Assembly: GCA_963769045.1 (NCBI GenBank)
Contig: CAVYKK010000013.1
Span: forward strand, 124,001 to 188,000
Direction: 5' to 3'
DNA length: 64,000 nucleotides
From: Methanocella_A sp963769045
GTDB taxonomy: Archaea > Halobacteriota > Methanocellia > Methanocellales > Methanocellaceae
Within the stretch, counting starts at the first letter, position 1. Each line of letters opens with the position of its first letter. Positions 60,573-64,000 of the stretch are shown piece after piece. The notes under the pieces were generated by a model. It was not told the origin of the DNA. It ran no database searches and saw nothing but the letters and a program-made list of their open reading frames with translations. A program made the translations under genes and the position numbers.

Positions 60573-62216
60573 TTATCTAATCAGACTCCCGGTCGATGCC
60601 GAAGTGACGTTCTTCGCGTACCGGGCCAGGTAACCCCTGAGCTGCTTTCTCTTCGGGACGAACGCCTTTTTTCTCGCCTCGATCTCGCCGGGGGCCAGTT
60701 TCACGTCGATGCGCTTGCCCGGGATGTCAATATCTATGACGTCGCCGTCTCTCAGCAGTCCGATCATTCCGCCGTCGACGGCCTCGGGGGAGACGTGGCC
60801 GATGCAGGGCCCGCGGGTGCCTCCGGAGAACCTGCCGTCAGTGATCAGCGCTACCGACTCGCTCAAGCCCATGCCTGCGATAGAGGATGTGGGACCAAGC
60901 ATCTCCGGCATGCCCGGGCCCCCGCGAGGCCCGCAATAGCGGACGACCACGACGTCGCCGGGCTTGATCTGCTTGCCAAGGATGGCTTTTGTCACATCCT
61001 CCTCAGAGTCGTAGACCTTCGCCTTGCCGGTGAACTTGAGCATCTTCTCGGTCACGGCGCCGCTCTTGACCACGGCGCCCTCGGGCGCAAGGTTGCCGTA
61101 CAGGATCGAAATGCCGCCGGTTTTGTGGATCGGGTTGTCTCCGGGGCGGATTACCTCGTCGTTCCTGACTTTTGCCGCTTTCGCGATTGCGAGGACGCGT
61201 TTCCCGCTTACTGTGGGGACGTCCTTGAGGCCTTTAATCCGGCTCATGACGGCAGGGATGCCGCCGGCCTCGTCCAGGTCCTTCATGGAATACGGCCCCC
61301 CGGGGCCCATGTGGCAAAGGTGGGGCGTCTCGCCGCTAATGCGGTCGAAGTCGCCCAGGTCAAGGCTGATGCTGCCCTCCGCCGCTATGGCGGTCAGGTG
61401 CAGCACAGTATTGGTCGATCCGCCGATGGTCATGTCGAGCCGGATGGCGTTCTCGAATGACTCATGGGAGACGATGTCAAGGGGCTTCACGTCTTTCTTC
61501 ACCAGCTCGACTATGCGCTTGCCGCTGGCGTAGGCGATGCGCTCCTTCGCGGCGCTGACCGCGTGCGCCGTCGCGCAGCCCGGCAGCGATAAGCCCAGTG
61601 CCTCGGTCATGCAGGCCATGGTATTGGCCGTGTACAGGCCCTGGCAGCTCCCGCAGCCGGGACAGGATGTTTCTTCGATGCGATCCAGCTCGGCCTGAGT
61701 GATCTTTCCCGCCTGCAGGCTGCCGACGCCTTCGAAGCACGTGATAAGTGTGATGTCCTTGCCATCGAGCCGGCCTGGCAGCATCGGGCCCCCGGTGACA
61801 GCGATGCACGGGATGTTCATCCGCAGGGCGGCCATGAGCATGCCCGGGACGATCTTGTCGCAGGTCCCCAGCATCAGAATGCCGTCGAACCGGTGGGCCT
61901 GGGTCATTACCTCGATGGAGTCCGCGATGATCTCACGGGAAGGCAGCGAGAACTGCATGCCCTCGTGGCCCATGGCGATGCCGTCGCAGATGCCGATAAC
62001 GCCGAACTCGAACGGCACGCCGCCGGCCTCGCGGATACCCTGCCGGACCTTTTCCGCCAGGTCGCGCAGGTGCTTATGGCCAGGGACGATATCGTTCCAC
62101 GCGTTCGCTATGCCGATGAACGGCTTGCCCATATCCTCGTCCGTCACGCCCACGGCCTTGAGGAGCGCCCGATGAGGCGTCCTTGTGATGCCCTTCTTGA
62201 CTTCGTCGCTTCGCAT
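60573..62216 (-). CDS. ilvD: Dihydroxy-acid dehydratase
   Basis: 547 residues from ATG 62216 with GGGG upstream. Fe-S ligands in GTCDKIVPG and SCPGCGSCQGLYTANTM, AMGHEGMQFSLPSRE, and C-terminal LITDGRFSGGTRGPCIGHVSPEA. Makes 2-oxo acids for Val, Leu and Ile. Oxygen-sensitive Fe-S enzyme. Single gene. Confidence 0.96.
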   Translation of the reverse strand: MRSDEVKKGITRTPHRALLKAVGVTDEDMGKPFIGIANAWNDIVPGHKHLRDLAEKVRQGIREAGGVPFEFGVIGICDGIAMGHEGMQFSLPSREIIADSIEVMTQAHRFDGILMLGTCDKIVPGMLMAALRMNIPCIAVTGGPMLPGRLDGKDITLITCFEGVGSLQAGKITQAELDRIEETSCPGCGSCQGLYTANTMACMTEALGLSLPGCATAHAVSAAKERIAYASGKRIVELVKKDVKPLDIVSHESFENAIRLDMTIGGSTNTVLHLTAIAAEGSISLDLGDFDRISGETPHLCHMGPGGPYSMKDLDEAGGIPAVMSRIKGLKDVPTVSGKRVLAIAKAAKVRNDEVIRPGDNPIHKTGGISILYGNLAPEGAVVKSGAVTEKMLKFTGKAKVYDSEEDVTKAILGKQIKPGDVVVVRYCGPRGGPGMPEMLGPTSSIAGMGLSESVALITDGRFSGGTRGPCIGHVSPEAVDGGMIGLLRDGDVIDIDIPGKRIDVKLAPGEIEARKKAFVPKRKQLRGYLARYAKNVTSASTGSLIR

Positions 62217-62372
62217 GCAAATGCCCCTAATGTTTAATACCATGACCGGGTTCTTTTAACCGTATTGCCGCATGTGTTCGGCTCCGGATATATATTTGCC
62301 GGGGGACAAGGGATAAGCATTTATTCTTAAAAAGCCAAATATACTTCCTATTGGTGAAATTGAGGTATCGAC

Positions 62373-62612
62373 ATGATAAACGCGAACAACAAACCGCAAA
62401 AAGGCATCGATACGACGGCGCCCATCAAAAGGGTCTTCATCAAGGCCGTCGATGACGAGGACGACGATTCGAGAGAATATCATGTATTTACCGAGTCGAG
62501 CAGGGGAAGCAAGAGCCTGATAGGGAAGTACCGGCGCAAAGAAGAAGCTATCGACAATGCCCGCAAGATAGCGCGCAAGCACAATGTCAGGTTCAACGGT
62601 GAAGATGCCTGA
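62373..62612 (+). CDS. Small charged hypothetical protein
   Basis: 79 residues. Disordered start, acidic run (KAVDDEDDDSREYHVF), then a predicted helix rich in Arg/Lys (YRRKEEAIDNARKIARKHNV). Lies alone between ilvD and moaA with TATA-like AAATATAC upstream. No family recognised. Confidence 0.55.
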   Translation: MINANNKPQKGIDTTAPIKRVFIKAVDDEDDDSREYHVFTESSRGSKSLIGKYRRKEEAIDNARKIARKHNVRFNGEDA

Positions 62613-62712
62613 CGGATCATTCGCAGACCCGACTGTTGGTTGCATTATGCCTTTTTTATAATTTTAGCTACTACATAAAGTTAATAATTATAGACAATGT
62701 TATGCTTTATCG

Positions 62713-63651
62713 ATGCAGGATTTTCTCGTTGACGCGTACGGACGAAAGATCAGCAGCCTCCGCGTCTCACTGACCAACCGCTGTAATCTCCGGTGTATTT
62801 ACTGCCATAACGAGGGAGAAAAACATAGCGGGAAGGAGATCACAGTCGGCGAGATGGCGCAGATCGCCAGGATAGCCGCGAAGCACGGCGTCGATAAGAT
62901 CAAGTTTTCCGGCGGCGAGCCGCTGCTGCGCACGGACTTCGAGGACATCCTCAGGGCACTGCCGCCCATGCGCGACATTTCGGTGACCACCAACGGGACG
63001 CTGCTGGCGCCGAGAGCCGAAAGCCTGAAGGCGAGCGGGCTTGACCGCGTCAACGTGAGCCTGGACTCGTTGAGCCCGGAGCGGTTTGATTTTATCACCA
63101 AGTGCCCCGATGGCTATTTTGAAAGAGTGCTCGACGGCATCAGCGTGGCACTGGACGTGGGCCTGACGCCGGTGAAGATCAATATGGTCTACCTCAAGGA
63201 CATCAACGAGGACGAGGTCGAAAAGATGATCGACTTCATCCGGGGCAAGCCGCTGGTCCTGCAGATTATCGAGCTGATGAATTTCAAGGGCGCTTTCAGC
63301 TACCACGCCGACGTTGCCGCCCTGGAGCAGAGGATCAAGGCGAAGGCGGACAAATTCGTCTGCCGCGAGATGCACCGACGGACCAAGTACTATCTTGACG
63401 GTGCCGAGGTCGAGGTCGTCCGGCCGATCGACAATTCCGAGTTCTGCATGAACTGCAACCGCCTGCGGGTGACGTCCGATTGCAAGCTCAAGCCATGCCT
63501 GCTGCGGAACGACAACCTCGTGGACGTACGGGGCATGACGGATGAGCAGCTCGAGGCAGCCATGAAATACGCGGTCAGCATCCGCGAGCCATTCTTCAAG
63601 ATGACGACTTCGGTGCCGCAGAAGCCGCAGAAGCTGCCGACAAACGAGTAA
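62713..63651 (+). CDS. moaA: GTP 3',8-cyclase MoaA
   Basis: 312 residues. N-terminal radical SAM cluster CNLRCIYC, IKFSGGEPLLR, VNVSLDSL; the C-terminal cluster CMNCNRLRVTSDCKLKPCLL binds the second 4Fe-4S that holds GTP. First step of molybdopterin (or tungstopterin) synthesis, needed for formylmethanofuran dehydrogenase. It ends in KLPTNE rather than the Gly-Gly tail of bacterial MoaA. Confidence 0.95.
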   Translation: MQDFLVDAYGRKISSLRVSLTNRCNLRCIYCHNEGEKHSGKEITVGEMAQIARIAAKHGVDKIKFSGGEPLLRTDFEDILRALPPMRDISVTTNGTLLAPRAESLKASGLDRVNVSLDSLSPERFDFITKCPDGYFERVLDGISVALDVGLTPVKINMVYLKDINEDEVEKMIDFIRGKPLVLQIIELMNFKGAFSYHADVAALEQRIKAKADKFVCREMHRRTKYYLDGAEVEVVRPIDNSEFCMNCNRLRVTSDCKLKPCLLRNDNLVDVRGMTDEQLEAAMKYAVSIREPFFKMTTSVPQKPQKLPTNE

Positions 63652-63725
63652 GGGATCGGCTCTCATCATTATTTTCACGTCGGTACCGCACATCATTTAT
63701 AGTGTCCGGGCATAGATCGCATTAT

Positions 63726-64000
63726 ATGCCGGGCGTTGACGAGATCGTCGAACAACTGCGGAGCCTTTCCTCCCCTGACGCAAAAGCAGGCATGAACAGA
63801 GTGGGCATCCGCCTGGAAAATGCCCTGGGTGTGGACACCACCAGCCTGAAGCGCCTTGCCACGGAGATCGGACGAGACCACGCCCTGGCCCTTGCGCTCT
63901 GGGACACGGGCATTTACGAGGCCATGACCATTGCCGTCTGGATCGATGACCCGGCACAGGTGACCGAAGAGCAGATGGACCGGTGGGCGGCCGACTTCAA
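63726..64000 (+). CDS. DNA alkylation repeat (AlkD-like) protein, 5' part
   Basis: Runs off the window end; 91 residues visible. Helical repeat segments ETIGRDHALALALWDTG-like (actual: TEIGRDHALALALWDTGIYE) and AMTIAVWIDDPAQVTEEQMD match the HEAT-like AlkD/DUF family of DNA-glycosylase folds. Possible base repair, or an inactive relative; the catalytic region cannot be fully seen. TATA-like TTTATAG at ~63696. Confidence 0.75.
   Translation, partial: MPGVDEIVEQLRSLSSPDAKAGMNRVGIRLENALGVDTTSLKRLATEIGRDHALALALWDTGIYEAMTIAVWIDDPAQVTEEQMDRWAADF

Overview
The window looks like a chromosomal stretch of a methanogenic archaeon. The evidence is a replication factor C large subunit with a C-terminal PCNA-binding motif, an intron-containing tRNA-Met, a TrmB-type regulator, ADP-forming acetyl-CoA synthetase, an archaeal-type PGK, a methanogenesis-marker-2-like AIR-synthase homologue and two tandem DUF2111 proteins. 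My best guess is Methanocellales (Methanocella-like). That is an inference from gene content and GC-rich codon use, not a database match.

Layout. 1-2.4 kb: 3' end of a nickel-dependent lactate racemase gene, a 36-bp tandem repeat, a secreted Cys-containing protein and birA. 2.5-3.1 kb: the first of three ~575-bp giant imperfect-palindrome repeats. 3.3-6.0 kb: a complete biotin ECF transporter operon (bioY-ecfA-ecfA'-ecfT) behind a near-canonical BirA operator. 6.4-13.2 kb: HTH-nucleotidyltransferase, DUF72, ADP-forming acyl-CoA synthetase (two subunits), a solitary CbiO-like ATPase, DUF1284, pgk. 13.3-18.7 kb: lactate permease, a Na+/solute symporter with a tiny accessory protein, and a divergent TrmB regulator. 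18.9-30.6 kb: housekeeping genes (nadE, a Re-citrate/homocitrate synthase-like enzyme, an isocitrate/isopropylmalate-type dehydrogenase, methanogenesis marker 2, rfcL) mixed with two Thr-Pro-rich surface proteins and a decayed hydrolase duplicate. 30.7-36.1 kb: TPR, UspA, DUF3160 and small proteins.

The accessory core is 36.3-42.2 kb. It is AT-rich and holds a TIR-domain protein fused to Ig-like domains, a frameshifted Schlafen/RecG-like gene, an 11-bp minisatellite, a long hairpin, tRNA-Gly(TCC), a tRNA-Gly-like 3' remnant 2.2 kb away that may be an old attachment site, and a GxxExxY protein bracketed by ~70-bp inverted repeats. At 42.2-45.7 kb a three-gene operon pairs a radical-SAM/SPASM protein with a membrane protein ending in a Cys-rich tail, a candidate peptide-modification system.

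46.4-64 kb returns to core genes (purM, lysC, an ABC-2 exporter, thiD with a frameshift, tRNA-Met, rpiA, marC, ilvD, moaA) with two more giant palindromes, a second ~140-bp dispersed repeat, and two tandem tiny four-Cys proteins. Several families of intergenic inverted repeats (9-bp-periodic hairpins, a CGCGCGCG motif) occur at gene ends throughout. Starts were chosen from ribosome-binding sites, TATA boxes and overlap with neighbours; where these conflict the entry says so.
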